From Actinomycetospora chibensis (GTDB lineage: Bacteria > Actinomycetota > Actinomycetes > Mycobacteriales > Pseudonocardiaceae): a stretch of DNA of 64,000 nt. Under the pieces are notes generated by a model. That model worked only from the letters and a program-made list of their open reading frames with translations, had not been told where the DNA came from and did no database searches. The translations under genes were made by a program, and so were the position numbers. Within the stretch, counting starts at the first letter, position 1. The number at the start of each line of letters is the position of its first letter. Location: positions 1-64,000 of the forward strand of contig NZ_JAQZAM010000009.1 of NCBI RefSeq assembly GCF_028737215.1. Direction: 5' to 3'. Positions 27,383 through 35,848 of the stretch are shown piece by piece.

Positions 27383-28945
27383 TCAGCCGGGCTCGGTCTG
27401 CCGCGCGGCCGGGCCGGCCGGGCCGCCCGGGTTGGTGACCGAGGACTCCTCCCCGCGCTCCCGCTTGCCGAGCACGGAGTTCCGGCGGGAGTAGGCGAAG
27501 TAGATCACGACGCCGAGGACCATCCAGACGATGAACCGGATCCACGTCTCGACGGTCAGGTTCAGCATCAGCCAGAGGCAGCTGAGCACCGCGAGGGTGG
27601 CCACCAGCGGCAGGGCCTTGACCGTGAAGGTCCGGTGCAGGTCGGGCCGGTTGCGCCGCAGGTAGACCGTCCCGACCGCGACCAGGATGAAGGCGAACAG
27701 CGTGCCGATGTTGACCATCGACTCGAGCTCGTCGATCGGGAAGAAGCCGGCCAGCACGGCGCAGAGCGCACCGATGATGATCGTGATGGTCACCGGGGTG
27801 CCCCGGGAGCCCGTCTGGGCGAGGCCGCGGGGGAGCAGCCCGTCGCGGCTCATCGCGTAGAACACCCGGCTCTGGCCGAGCATGAGCACCATGACCACGG
27901 TGGTGAGGCCGGCCAGGGCACCGATGGAGATGATCGTGGACGCCCAGTTCGCGCCGACGAGCGTGAACGCCGTGGCCAGCGTCGCGCTCTCCTCGCTGCC
28001 GGGCGGCGTGGCCAGCTGGGTGTAGTTGACCATGCCCACCAGCACCAGCGAGACGGCGACGTAGAGCACGGTGACGACGCCGAGGGAGCCGAGGATCCCG
28101 CGGGGCAGGTCCTTCTGCGGGTTCCTGGTCTCCTCCGCGGTGGTGGAGACCGCGTCGAAGCCGATGAAGGCGAAGAAGACCAGGGACGCGCCGGCCAGCA
28201 GGCCGTAGATGCCGAAGGTCGAGCCCTCGCTGCCCGCGATCAGCGACAGCAGCGACGCGTCGGCCCCGCCACCGCTCTCCTGCTCGCCCCCGGGCGGCGG
28301 GATGAACGGGGTGTAGTTCGCGGCCTGCACGTAGAAGAGCCCGACGACGATGACGAGCAGCACCACGAGCACCTTGATCGAGGTGATGATCGTCGAGACC
28401 CGGCTCGAGAGCTTGATCCCGAGCACGAGGACCACCGTGAGGCCGGCGATGACCAGCACGGCGCCCCAGTCGAACGTCACCGGACCCAGCTCGAGGGACG
28501 CGGAGGTGCTGCTGCCCCCGAACAGCTCGCCCAGGTACTGCGCCCAGCTCTTGGACACCACCGCGGCACCGAGGGCGTACTCGAGGATGAGGTCCCAGCC
28601 GATGATCCAGGCGATGAACTCGCCGAACGTGGCGTAGGAGAACGTGTAGGCACTGCCCGCCACCGGCACCGTCGAGGCGAACTCGGCGTAGCAGAGGCCG
28701 GCGAACCCGCAGGCGATCGCGGCGATGACGAACGAGATGGCGATGGCCGGGCCGGTGATGTCCCCGGCTACGCGCGCGGTGATGGTGAAGATGCCGGCGC
28801 CGATGAGCACCGCGACGCCGAAGACGGTGAGGTCGAAGGCGCCGAGCTCGCGGCGGAGCTTGCTGCCCGGCTCGTCGGTGTCGGCGATGGACTGCTCCAC
28901 CGACTTGGTCCGGAAGAGCCCGCCTTGCGGCTGGGTCGACGTCAT
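27383..28945 (-). CDS. APC-superfamily amino acid permease
   Basis: A 520-residue membrane transporter of the amino acid-polyamine-organocation family (CAT/YfnA-like). The first cytoplasmic ~38 residues precede TM1, whose GVAVLIGAGIF carries the family's glycine-rich substrate loop. About 12-13 hydrophobic segments follow, with GFDAVSTTAEETRNPQKDLPRGI around 250-275 and SRVFYAMSRDGLLPRGL around 365-385 as family signatures. A hydrophilic tail of ~40 residues ends the protein. The ATG at 28945 is set by CAGGAG five bases upstream; earlier ATGs in frame have no ribosome site. Substrate probably cationic or neutral amino acids. Confidence 0.92.
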   Translation of the reverse strand: MTSTQPQGGLFRTKSVEQSIADTDEPGSKLRRELGAFDLTVFGVAVLIGAGIFTITARVAGDITGPAIAISFVIAAIACGFAGLCYAEFASTVPVAGSAYTFSYATFGEFIAWIIGWDLILEYALGAAVVSKSWAQYLGELFGGSSTSASLELGPVTFDWGAVLVIAGLTVVLVLGIKLSSRVSTIITSIKVLVVLLVIVVGLFYVQAANYTPFIPPPGGEQESGGGADASLLSLIAGSEGSTFGIYGLLAGASLVFFAFIGFDAVSTTAEETRNPQKDLPRGILGSLGVVTVLYVAVSLVLVGMVNYTQLATPPGSEESATLATAFTLVGANWASTIISIGALAGLTTVVMVLMLGQSRVFYAMSRDGLLPRGLAQTGSRGTPVTITIIIGALCAVLAGFFPIDELESMVNIGTLFAFILVAVGTVYLRRNRPDLHRTFTVKALPLVATLAVLSCLWLMLNLTVETWIRFIVWMVLGVVIYFAYSRRNSVLGKRERGEESSVTNPGGPAGPAARQTEPG

Positions 28946-29099
28946 GGGCACTCCTGAAGGTCCGACCGGTCCGTCCGTCATGATCCGGGGGGTCGGCGGC
29001 ACCTTACGCCCGCAGACCCCCGGTATGACGACGGAGACGACCAGATCCGTGACGGCGAGTTCACCTCGCTGCGCCGGCAGGACGCAGCGGCTCGGCCGG

Positions 29100-30062
29100 T
29101 CAGCCCGCGCGGTCCGGCGTCGGGTCGAGCGCCTCGCCGACCGGGGAGCCGTCGGACCGGTCGAGGTCGGGCTCGAGGTAGACCAGCCGGGCCTCGGGCA
29201 CCGCGTCGCGCAGGCGCGCCTCGGCGTGGTCGATCGCCTCGGCGACCGTCTCGGTCGGCAGCGAGGACGACACGGCGATCTTGGCGGCGACCAGCAGCTC
29301 CTCGGGACCGAGGTACTGGGTGCGCAGGTGGATCACCCGCTCGACGGGCCCGCCGACGAGTGCGCCGGTGATCGTGCGGACCAGCGGCGCCGACGCGCCC
29401 TCGCCGATGAGCAGGCTCTTCGTCTCGACGATGAGGATGACCGCGATGACGCCCAGCAGGACGCCGATGCTGATCGTCCCGATCGCGTCGAAGACGACGT
29501 CGCCGGTCAGGACCGACAGCCCGACGCCCGCGAGGGCCAGGACCAGACCGATGAGGGCGCCGAAGTCCTCGAGGAGGACGACGGGCAGTTCGGGGTTGAC
29601 CGAGGTGCGGATGAAGCCCCACCACGACTGGTCGCCCTTGAGCTCCCGCGACTCCTTGATGGCGGTGCGGAAGCTGTAGGTCTCCAGGGCGATGGCGACG
29701 ACGAGGATGGCCACGGCGACGAACGGGCTGGTGAGGTCCTCGGAGCCCGCCGTGAGCTTGTGGATGCCCTCGTAGAGGGCGAACACCGAGCCGAGGCTGA
29801 AGATCAGCAGCGCCACGATGAACGAGTAGAAGAAGCGGTCGCGCCCGTAGCCGAAGGGGTGCTCCCGGTCGGCATCGCGCCGCGCGCGCTTCCGTCCGAA
29901 CAGCAGGAGCCCCTGGTTGCTCGTGTCGGCCACCGAGTGCACGCCCTCGGCGAGCATCGAGGACGAGCCCGTGATCGCGAAGCCGACGAACTTGGCGACG
30001 GCGATGCCGGCGTTGGCGGCGAGCGCGGCGACGATCGCCTTGCCGCCTCCGGATGCGGACAC
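29100..30062 (-). CDS. Cation diffusion facilitator family transporter
   Basis: A 320-residue membrane protein exporting divalent metal ions (Zn, Co, Mn or Fe) in exchange for protons. Four to six helices cover residues ~5-200; TM2 has EGVHSVADTSNQG with the His/Asp metal site, and the loop ADREHPFGYGRDRFFYSFIVAL is a strong CDF signature. TM5 holds VLLEDFGALIGL. A soluble metal-sensing domain of ~90 residues ends the protein. GTG at 30062 is supported by TGGAGG six bases upstream. It lies 47 bp after manA in the same direction. Confidence 0.92.
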   Translation of the reverse strand: MSASGGGKAIVAALAANAGIAVAKFVGFAITGSSSMLAEGVHSVADTSNQGLLLFGRKRARRDADREHPFGYGRDRFFYSFIVALLIFSLGSVFALYEGIHKLTAGSEDLTSPFVAVAILVVAIALETYSFRTAIKESRELKGDQSWWGFIRTSVNPELPVVLLEDFGALIGLVLALAGVGLSVLTGDVVFDAIGTISIGVLLGVIAVILIVETKSLLIGEGASAPLVRTITGALVGGPVERVIHLRTQYLGPEELLVAAKIAVSSSLPTETVAEAIDHAEARLRDAVPEARLVYLEPDLDRSDGSPVGEALDPTPDRAG

Positions 30063-30109
30063 GGGAAGCCTCCAGGGGATGGACCGGGCGTGTGGGGTCG
30101 CCGTGAAGG

Positions 30110-31360
30110 CTAACCCCCGCGACCGGAGAGCCCGTCGGCCGCCGCGAAGGCCAGCGCCGGGCCGTCGACCGGGGCGATCGTCACCGGGCCGTCGCAGGCC
30201 GGGATCCAGGCCGCGGACCCCTGCGACACCTCGTGGCACCGTCCGCCCGCCGTGCGCAGCCGCACCGAGCCGCGCACGGTGACCACGATCCGCGGGCCCT
30301 CCAGGCCGAGGTCGGCGGGTTCGGCTCCCGCCTCGTCGATGGCCGCCTCGTCGAGGTGCCCCTCCTCGAAGTCACAGCGGGCGAGGGTGAAGAACTCCGA
30401 CGGCGCGTAGCGGGTGACCGGACCCTTGCCCTCGCCGCGCAGCAGCGTCGGCAGGCCCGGCGCGAAGTCGAGCACCCGCAGCAGCTCGGGCACGTCGACG
30501 TGCTTCGGGGTCAGCCCGCAGCGCAGGACGTTGTCGGAGTTGGCCATCAGCTCGACGCCGGCACCCGACAGGTAGGAGTGCGGCGAGCCCGCCGGCTGGT
30601 AGAGGCACTCCCCCGGCGCGAGCGTCACCCGGTTGAGCAGCAGCGCCGCGAGCACCCCGGCGTCGCCGGGGTAGCGCTCGCCGAGGTCGAGCAGGGTCCG
30701 CGCCTCGCCGGTGAACTCGCCGCGGGCGCGGACGTGGGCGACGCAGCCGTCGAGCAGCGCGGGCACCAGCTCGTCGACCGCCCGCTGGGGCAGCGTGATC
30801 CACGTGGTGAACACCGCGCGCAGGCCGTCGCCGTCGGGCTGGGCGGCGAGCAGGCCGGTGTGGTGCTCGAGCGCGCGCACGTCGAGCGCCTGCAGCAGCC
30901 GCACGGTCGTCGCGGCCTCCCGGAACCCGGCGAGGGCGTGGAACTCGGTGAGCGCGCAGAGCAGCTCGGGCTTGGGCAGCGGGTCGGGGTAGTTGCGCTC
31001 GGCGGCCGTGCGGGGCACGCCCGCGGCCTCCTCGCGGGCCCAGCCGGCGGCCGCCTGCTCCGCCGACGGGTGGGCCTGCAGGCTCAGGGGCTCCTCGGCG
31101 GCGAGCACCTTGAGCAGGTAGGGCAGCCGGTCGGACCACCGCTCGCGGCGCTCCGGGCCCAGCCCGCCCGCCGGGTCCTCGGCCAGCGCGTCGGCCAGGT
31201 TCGTCCCGCGGCCCGTCAGCTGCGACGGCTCGTCGCGGTGCGCGCCGAGCCACAGCTCGGCCTGCGGGTGGGGTGAGGGGACCTCCTCGCCGAGCAGCTC
31301 GGCCAGGTGCGTGCGGGAGCCCCACGCGTACGTGCGCACGCTGCCCCTGAGGGTCTCCAC
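30110..31360 (-). CDS. manA: Mannose-6-phosphate isomerase, class I
   Basis: ManA interconverts fructose-6-phosphate and mannose-6-phosphate, feeding GDP-mannose for lipomannan and glycoproteins. The 416 residues begin with VETLRGSVRTYAWGSRTHLAELL. Zinc-site motifs are LSLQAHPSAEQAAAGW (~97), KPELLCAL (~130) and PAGSPHSYLSGAGVELMANSDNV in two parts (~245-265); the C-terminal cupin half follows. GTG at 31360 is preceded by a weak GAGAGG and by a CCUCC-rich tandem repeat in the leader. It is followed by manB-block genes upstream, as around Rv3255c. Confidence 0.95.
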   Translation of the reverse strand: METLRGSVRTYAWGSRTHLAELLGEEVPSPHPQAELWLGAHRDEPSQLTGRGTNLADALAEDPAGGLGPERRERWSDRLPYLLKVLAAEEPLSLQAHPSAEQAAAGWAREEAAGVPRTAAERNYPDPLPKPELLCALTEFHALAGFREAATTVRLLQALDVRALEHHTGLLAAQPDGDGLRAVFTTWITLPQRAVDELVPALLDGCVAHVRARGEFTGEARTLLDLGERYPGDAGVLAALLLNRVTLAPGECLYQPAGSPHSYLSGAGVELMANSDNVLRCGLTPKHVDVPELLRVLDFAPGLPTLLRGEGKGPVTRYAPSEFFTLARCDFEEGHLDEAAIDEAGAEPADLGLEGPRIVVTVRGSVRLRTAGGRCHEVSQGSAAWIPACDGPVTIAPVDGPALAFAAADGLSGRGG

Positions 31361-31375
31361 GACGGTCGGGCCTCT

Positions 31376-31463
31376 CTGGTCGGGACGGGGGGCTGGTCGG
31401 AGGGGGGCTGGTCGGAGGGGGCCGGTCGGAGGGGGCTGGTCGGAGGGGGCTGGTCGGAGGGGG
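31376..31463 (-). repeat. 14-bp tandem repeat in the manA leader
   Basis: Six units of CTGGTCGGAGGGGG (plus strand) start at 31376 (degenerate, 17 bp), 31393 (15 bp), 31408, 31422 (one C for T), 31436 and 31450. They fill most of the gap between manA and the SIS-domain gene. In the manA transcript each unit reads CCCCCUCCGACCAG, so five or six CCUCC anti-Shine-Dalgarno-like motifs precede the start codon. Confidence 0.92.
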
Positions 31464-31476
31464 TCCGGGCGCCGAC

Positions 31477-32601
31477 TCAGCCGGTGTGGACGCCCGGCGC
31501 CCGCGCTCCGAGCGCGAGGCCGAGGTACACCGCGGTGAAGTCGAGCCGGGTGGCCAGCACGGCCGCGCGCATCGCGTCCGGGACGGGGCCCTCGCCGGCC
31601 AGGTCGACATCGTCGATCTCCAGCACGTCGGCCCCCGGGTGACGGGCACCGACGTCGGCGACCAGCCGCCGCACCGCGAGATCCTCGCGGGCGGCCAGCA
31701 GCACCAGCCGCGGCGGCGGTGCCGCCGGGGACGGGTCGTCGAAGGGGTCGGCGAAGATCGACGCCTCCCCGGAGGTCTCCTGGAGCCGGGCCCGCAGCGC
31801 CGGCTGGGTGGTCGCGGCGGCCACCGAGGTGGCCTGGGCGACGACTCCGGCGTGCGTGGCCAGCACCGTCGCGCCGTACCCCGCGAGCAGGGCGGCCACC
31901 GGGTCGGCGCCCCACAGCAGCGGCGTGCGCTCGGCCAGGCGCAGCGCGAGGCTCTTCGCCGGGTTGACGAACGCCTCGCCGCGCGGTCCGTCGCGCTCCG
32001 CCTCGGCGTCGAGCCGGTCGGCGAGCACGTCGAGGTCGAGGTCGAGCAGCTCGAGCGCCCGGGCGACGGCGAGGCCGGCGGCCAGCACCGTCGCGGTGTC
32101 GAGGCCGTCGAGGTCCTCCCCCGGCACGCCGAGCGACATCCGGGGCACGACGGCGAGGGCCCGTCCGGCGCCCGCGGCGGCCGCCGGCCCCTCGCCCGGG
32201 CCGGCGAGCACGACGTGGGCCCCGCGGCGCACGGCGCGGTGCACCGACTCGGCCACGTCCGCCTCGACCGGGTCGCCCTCGCGTCCGCGATGGGTGGCCA
32301 CGACGACGTCGAGCGGCCCCAGCCACGGCGGGGCCACCCCGGTGACGATCACCGGGAGCGGGGCCGTCGGCGTCAGGAGCGCGGCGAGCAGGCGGCACGC
32401 GGACTCGGTGGTGCCCGGGCGGGTCAGCAGGATCAGCGCGCGGGGGCGCAGGCCGGCGAGCTCGTCGGGCACCCCGACGTCGCGGGCGGCCGCCCACGTC
32501 GCGCGTACCTGGGCGCCCGCGGTCGCCACCGCGCGCAGCACCCCGTCGTGGTCGGCGGCGAGCAGGCGCGGCTCGTCGGAGAGAAGGGCGTCGTCGAGCA
32601 C
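31477..32601 (-). CDS. SIS-domain phosphosugar-binding protein (Rv3256c-like)
   Basis: The 374-residue protein resembles bifunctional phosphoglucose/phosphomannose isomerases but lacks the clear active-site signature. It seems to hold two SIS-like alpha/beta lobes: a first around ~50-165 (ALILLTRPGTTESACRLLAAL) and a second around ~215-350 (AERTPLLWGADPVAALLAGYGATV). Orthologues sit in the same place between manA and manB in mycobacteria, arguing for a role in mannose metabolism, perhaps regulatory. The GTG at 32601 is four bases after the Trm112-like gene stop, so they are coupled. Enzymatic function is unproven. Confidence 0.8.
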   Translation of the reverse strand: MLDDALLSDEPRLLAADHDGVLRAVATAGAQVRATWAAARDVGVPDELAGLRPRALILLTRPGTTESACRLLAALLTPTAPLPVIVTGVAPPWLGPLDVVVATHRGREGDPVEADVAESVHRAVRRGAHVVLAGPGEGPAAAAGAGRALAVVPRMSLGVPGEDLDGLDTATVLAAGLAVARALELLDLDLDVLADRLDAEAERDGPRGEAFVNPAKSLALRLAERTPLLWGADPVAALLAGYGATVLATHAGVVAQATSVAAATTQPALRARLQETSGEASIFADPFDDPSPAAPPPRLVLLAAREDLAVRRLVADVGARHPGADVLEIDDVDLAGEGPVPDAMRAAVLATRLDFTAVYLGLALGARAPGVHTG

Positions 32602-32605
32602 GCGC

Positions 32606-32815
32606 TCACCCCTGCACTGCGGTGGCCGGTCCCCCGGTCGCCTCGGACAACAGCAGGACCGGGATGCCGTCGGTGACCGGGTAGCGCCGGTCGCACGACG
32701 TGCAGGTCAGGGCCGCGGCCTCGGGGTCGTCGGGCGTCCCGGGGCGCAGCGTGCCGTGGTCGGGCGCGGGGCACGCCAGGATGTCGAGCAGGTCGGGGTC
32801 CAGGCCGAGCGGCAT
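32606..32815 (-). CDS. Trm112-like zinc-binding small protein
   Basis: A 69-residue protein with the Trm112 fold signature: LLDILACPAPDHG, then CTSCDRRYPVTDGIPVLL. Cysteines at ~15, ~38 and ~41 are possible zinc ligands. Trm112 in eukaryotes and archaea activates methyltransferases; bacterial members have unknown partners. ATG at 32815 has GAGGAG seven bases upstream. It is nested in the manB-manA operon between manB and the SIS gene. Confidence 0.88.
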   Translation of the reverse strand: MPLGLDPDLLDILACPAPDHGTLRPGTPDDPEAAALTCTSCDRRYPVTDGIPVLLLSEATGGPATAVQG

Positions 32816-32838
32816 CGGGATCTCCTCTGAAGTGCGGA

Positions 32839-34272
32839 TCAGCCGCGCACGAGCGCGAGGACCTCGTCGCGCAGCGCGGCGACGGCCTCGTCGTCGGCGG
32901 CCTCGACGTTGAGCCGCAGCAGGGGCTCGGTGTTGGACGGGCGGAGGTTGAACCAGCTGTTGTCCGGCAGCACGACGGTGAGACCGTCGAGGTCGTCGGT
33001 GGTGACGCCGTCCCGGGCCCCGAAGTCCTGCTCCACCTCCGCCATCGCGGCGGCGGCGTCGGCGACCGTCGAGTTGATCTCGCCGGAGGCCGCGTAGCGG
33101 TCGTACTGCGCCATCAGCTCGGACAGCGGCTTGTCCTGCTCCCCCAGCGCGGCCAGCACGTGCAGGGCGGCGAGCATCCCCGAGTCGGCGCGCCAGAAGT
33201 CGCGGAAGTAGTAGTGCGCCGAGTGCTCACCACCGAAGACCGCACCGGTGTCGGCCATCGTCGCCTTGATGAACGAGTGGCCCACACGGCTGCGCACGGG
33301 CGTCCCGCCGGCCTCGCCCACGATCTCGGGCACGGCGCGCGAGGTGATGAGGTTGTGGATGACGGTCGAGCCCGGGTGCTTCGCGAGCTCCCGCGTCGCC
33401 ACGAGCGCGGTGATCGCACTCGGGCTCACCGCGTCGCCCTTCTCGTCGACCAGGAAGACGCGGTCGGCGTCACCGTCGAAGGCGAGCCCCGCGTCGACGC
33501 GGCCGAGGGTGACCACCTTGCGCTGCAGGTCGACGAGGTTCTCCGGGTCCAGCGGGTTCGCCTCGTGGTTGGGGAACGAGCCGTCGAGCTCGAAGTACAG
33601 CGGCTCGATCTCGAGCGGTAGCGGGTCCATCACCGCGGGCACCGTGTACCCGGCCATGCCGTTGCCGGCGTCGACGACGAGCGACATCGAGCGGATGCCG
33701 GAGAGGTCGACCAGCGAGCGCAGGAAGGCCGCGTAGTCGGCGAGCATGTCGCGGTGGCCGACCGTGCCGCGCGCGTGGGCGTCACCCGCCACCGCGCCGG
33801 CTCCGCGGTCGAGCAGCGCGGCGATCTCGTCGAGCCCGGTGTCCTGGCCGACGGGCGACGCCCCGGCCCGGCAGAGCTTGATGCCGTTGTAGCTCGCCGG
33901 GTTGTGGCTGGCGGTGAACATGGCGCCGGGCATCTCGAGGGCGCCGGACGCGTAGTACATCATGTCCGTGCTGGCCAGGCCGATGTGGACGACGTCGACC
34001 CCGAGCGCCGTGACGCCCTCGGCGAACGCCTCCGCGAGCCCCGGGGAGGACTCGCGCATGTCGTGCGCGACGACGACCGCCCCGCCCCCGCCGAGGCCCG
34101 AGCCGCTGCCGTCCGCCTGCTCGTCGAGCAGGATGCGCGCGTAGGCCGAGCCGACGTCACGCACGAAGGTCTCGTCGAGCTGGGAGCCCACGAGACCGCG
34201 GATGTCGTAGGCCTTGACGACCTGGTCGATCACCTGGGCACGGTCCGGGGTCGTGTCCGCTGCAGTGGCCAC
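32839..34272 (-). CDS. manB: Phosphomannomutase/phosphoglucomutase
   Basis: This enzyme converts mannose-6-phosphate to mannose-1-phosphate through a phosphoserine intermediate. In 477 residues it has all four domain signatures: the phosphoserine loop FTASHNPASYNGIK (~118), the Mg loop DGDADRVF (~265), the sugar loop GGEHSAHYYFRDFWRADSG (~345) and the phosphate loop RPSNTEPLLRLNVEA (~448). GTG at 34272 is the start. It is the first enzyme of the manB, Trm112, SIS, manA operon and corresponds to Rv3257c. Confidence 0.96.
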   Translation of the reverse strand: MATAADTTPDRAQVIDQVVKAYDIRGLVGSQLDETFVRDVGSAYARILLDEQADGSGSGLGGGGAVVVAHDMRESSPGLAEAFAEGVTALGVDVVHIGLASTDMMYYASGALEMPGAMFTASHNPASYNGIKLCRAGASPVGQDTGLDEIAALLDRGAGAVAGDAHARGTVGHRDMLADYAAFLRSLVDLSGIRSMSLVVDAGNGMAGYTVPAVMDPLPLEIEPLYFELDGSFPNHEANPLDPENLVDLQRKVVTLGRVDAGLAFDGDADRVFLVDEKGDAVSPSAITALVATRELAKHPGSTVIHNLITSRAVPEIVGEAGGTPVRSRVGHSFIKATMADTGAVFGGEHSAHYYFRDFWRADSGMLAALHVLAALGEQDKPLSELMAQYDRYAASGEINSTVADAAAAMAEVEQDFGARDGVTTDDLDGLTVVLPDNSWFNLRPSNTEPLLRLNVEAADDEAVAALRDEVLALVRG

Positions 34273-34367
34273 GCCCCGAGCCTATCGGCCGGTGCCGGGG
34301 GGCTGCGCCCGCCGGGCGGGCACCTCCGTCGAACGGTGCCCCGATCCGCGGTGTGCGGGAGAGCTCC

Positions 34368-34829
34368 TCAGGAGCCGGCGGGGTCGGGCAGGACGCGGAG
34401 GTGGCCGCGACGGCCCGTGGAGCCGGCGGGCATGCCCGCCGCGAGGCCCGGCGGCATGGCGGCGGGGGAACCCGGGGACAAGGTCGCGGCCGATCCCGAG
34501 GCGGCGGCTGCGCCGCGGCCCGCGGTGATCCGCGTGCGTCCGTCGCGGCTCTCCTCCAGCGGGCGGTCGGCCCGCCCGGCCTCCCGGACCGCCTCGGCGA
34601 GGGCGGTGAGGTCGTCGGCGGAGGGCTCGGCCGGGAACTCGCCCTCGTACCGGACGACCTCCCATCCGCGGGGGGCGGTCAGACGCACGGCGTGTCGCTC
34701 GCAGAGGTCGTAGGAGTGCGGTTCGGCGCTCGTCGCCAGCGGCCCGACCACGGCGGTCGAGTCCGAGTAGACATAGGTCAGGGTGGCCACGGCCGCGTGA
34801 CCACACCCGGTCCGTGAGCACTTCCGCAC
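34368..34829 (-). CDS. DUF3499 family protein
   Basis: A 153-residue actinobacterial protein whose first 70 residues are conserved: KCSRTGCGHAAVATLTYVYSD, then AVVGPLATSAEPHSYDLCERHAVRL and TAPRGWEVVRYE. CxxxxC plus CxxH suggests a single zinc site. The remainder is low-complexity. GTG at 34829 is preferred because the family begins close to the first cysteines, but GTG at 34838 is possible; a GAGGA directly touches the start, too close for a normal ribosome site. Corresponds to Rv3258c next to manB. Function unknown. Confidence 0.8.
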   Translation of the reverse strand: MRKCSRTGCGHAAVATLTYVYSDSTAVVGPLATSAEPHSYDLCERHAVRLTAPRGWEVVRYEGEFPAEPSADDLTALAEAVREAGRADRPLEESRDGRTRITAGRGAAAASGSAATLSPGSPAAMPPGLAAGMPAGSTGRRGHLRVLPDPAGS

Positions 34830-34918
34830 TCCTCGCACGGACCGAACGATAGCCCGGTCGCCCGCATTGATCGTGCAGGCGCGCGGGGCGCGTCGGCCCC
34901 GTGGGGGTGAGGCCCGCG

Positions 34919-34924
34919 TAGGCT
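34919..34924 (+). promoter_or_regulatory. Putative leaderless -10 of the metallopeptidase-like gene
   Basis: TAGGCT is followed by exactly seven bases and then the GTG at 34932, the spacing expected if transcription begins at the start codon. This supports that GTG over downstream candidates. Confidence 0.5.
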
Positions 34925-34931
34925 CCGGACC

Positions 34932-35426
34932 GTGACGAGGAGCGCGAGCCGTCGGGGCCCCACCCCGTCGTCCGGGGCGCGCCGGCGGCGCCGTGACCGG
35001 CGAGGACGCGGCCTGCGGATGCCGCTCTACCCGTCGGGCTCCCCCGCCGCCCGCACGCGCGCCGAGCGGTTCGACGCCCTCGTGCTCGAGGCCCTCGAGC
35101 CGATCGAGGAGCGCTGGAGCACCGAGCTCGCGGATCTCGACGTGGCCGTGGACGACGTCCCCGAGGTGCCGTCGGGCTCCGAGCGCTCGCCGGTGGAGGA
35201 CGACGCGGTGCTCGGCGACGGCGAGGTGCCGCTCGCGCGCCTCGTCCCCGCGGGCATGGATCGCCGCGGCGCGGTGACCCGCGCTCGCATCGTGCTCTAC
35301 CGCCGCCCGCTCGAGGCGCGCGCGCTCGACGGCGAGGACCTCGCCGACCTGCTGCACGACGTGCTCGTCGAGCAGGTGGCGGGCTACCTGGGCGTCGAGC
35401 CCGACACCATCGCCGGCGAGGAATAG
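34932..35426 (+). CDS. Minimal metallopeptidase-family protein with degenerate HExxH
   Basis: The 164-residue protein belongs to the small zincin-like family of Thermus TTHA0227 and M. tuberculosis Rv3259. A basic N-terminus (~1-30) precedes FDALVLEALEPIEERWSTEL, ARIVLYRRPLEARAL and the last motif LHDVLVEQVAGYLGVEPDTI. In active members the final helix carries HEIGHH; here it reads HDVLVEQ, so two zinc-binding/catalytic positions are lost and peptidase activity is unlikely. The GTG at 34932 fits a leaderless transcript. It is divergent from DUF3499 as Rv3259 is from Rv3258c. Confidence 0.85.
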   Translation: MTRSASRRGPTPSSGARRRRRDRRGRGLRMPLYPSGSPAARTRAERFDALVLEALEPIEERWSTELADLDVAVDDVPEVPSGSERSPVEDDAVLGDGEVPLARLVPAGMDRRGAVTRARIVLYRRPLEARALDGEDLADLLHDVLVEQVAGYLGVEPDTIAGEE

Positions 35427-35429
35427 GCG

Positions 35430-35816
35430 CTAGAAGCTGTGGTGGACGGCTTCGACGTTGTGGCCGTCGGGGTCGCGCAGGAAGACCGCGTAGTAGCCCG
35501 GGTGGTACTCGGGGAAGATCCTCGGCGCGTGGAGCACCTCGGCGCCGTGCGCCAGGGCCGCCTCGTGCACCGCGTCCACCGCCGCGCGGTCCGGGGCCGC
35601 GAACGCGACGTGAAGCTCCTGCTCCACCGCGCCGCCCGGGGCGAGCCAGAAGCCGGCGTGGCCGCCGCCCGTGGACAGGCCGACCACCTCCGGGGCACCG
35701 GGCGGGCCGGTGGGGATCCGGACGGCCACCGCCATGCCGAGCGGGGCGAAGGCGGCGGTGTAGAAGGCGACGGAGGTCTCGACGTCGCCGCTGGGGAAAC
35801 CGAGGTGGTCGAACAC
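35430..35816 (-). CDS. VOC-superfamily (glyoxalase/bleomycin-resistance-like) protein
   Basis: A 128-residue protein with two beta-alpha-beta-beta-beta half repeats of the vicinal-oxygen-chelate fold: FDHLGFPSGDVETSVAFYTAAF at the start (given here only by its pattern) and RDPDGHNVEAVHH at the end. Metal ligand candidates are His4, a central His in LHVAF and Glu near the end. Function may be a lyase, dioxygenase or binding protein. The GTG at 35816 is the only plausible start. Its stop is three bases from the metallopeptidase stop (convergent). Confidence 0.87.
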   Translation of the reverse strand: MFDHLGFPSGDVETSVAFYTAAFAPLGMAVAVRIPTGPPGAPEVVGLSTGGGHAGFWLAPGGAVEQELHVAFAAPDRAAVDAVHEAALAHGAEVLHAPRIFPEYHPGYYAVFLRDPDGHNVEAVHHSF

Positions 35817-35848
35817 GGTCGTGACCCTAGGGGTGACCCCCGACACCG

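Noticed and set aside
31376-31463. CRISPR-like array
   Set aside because: The units are contiguous 14-mers without spacers and lie in a gene leader; this is a simple tandem repeat.
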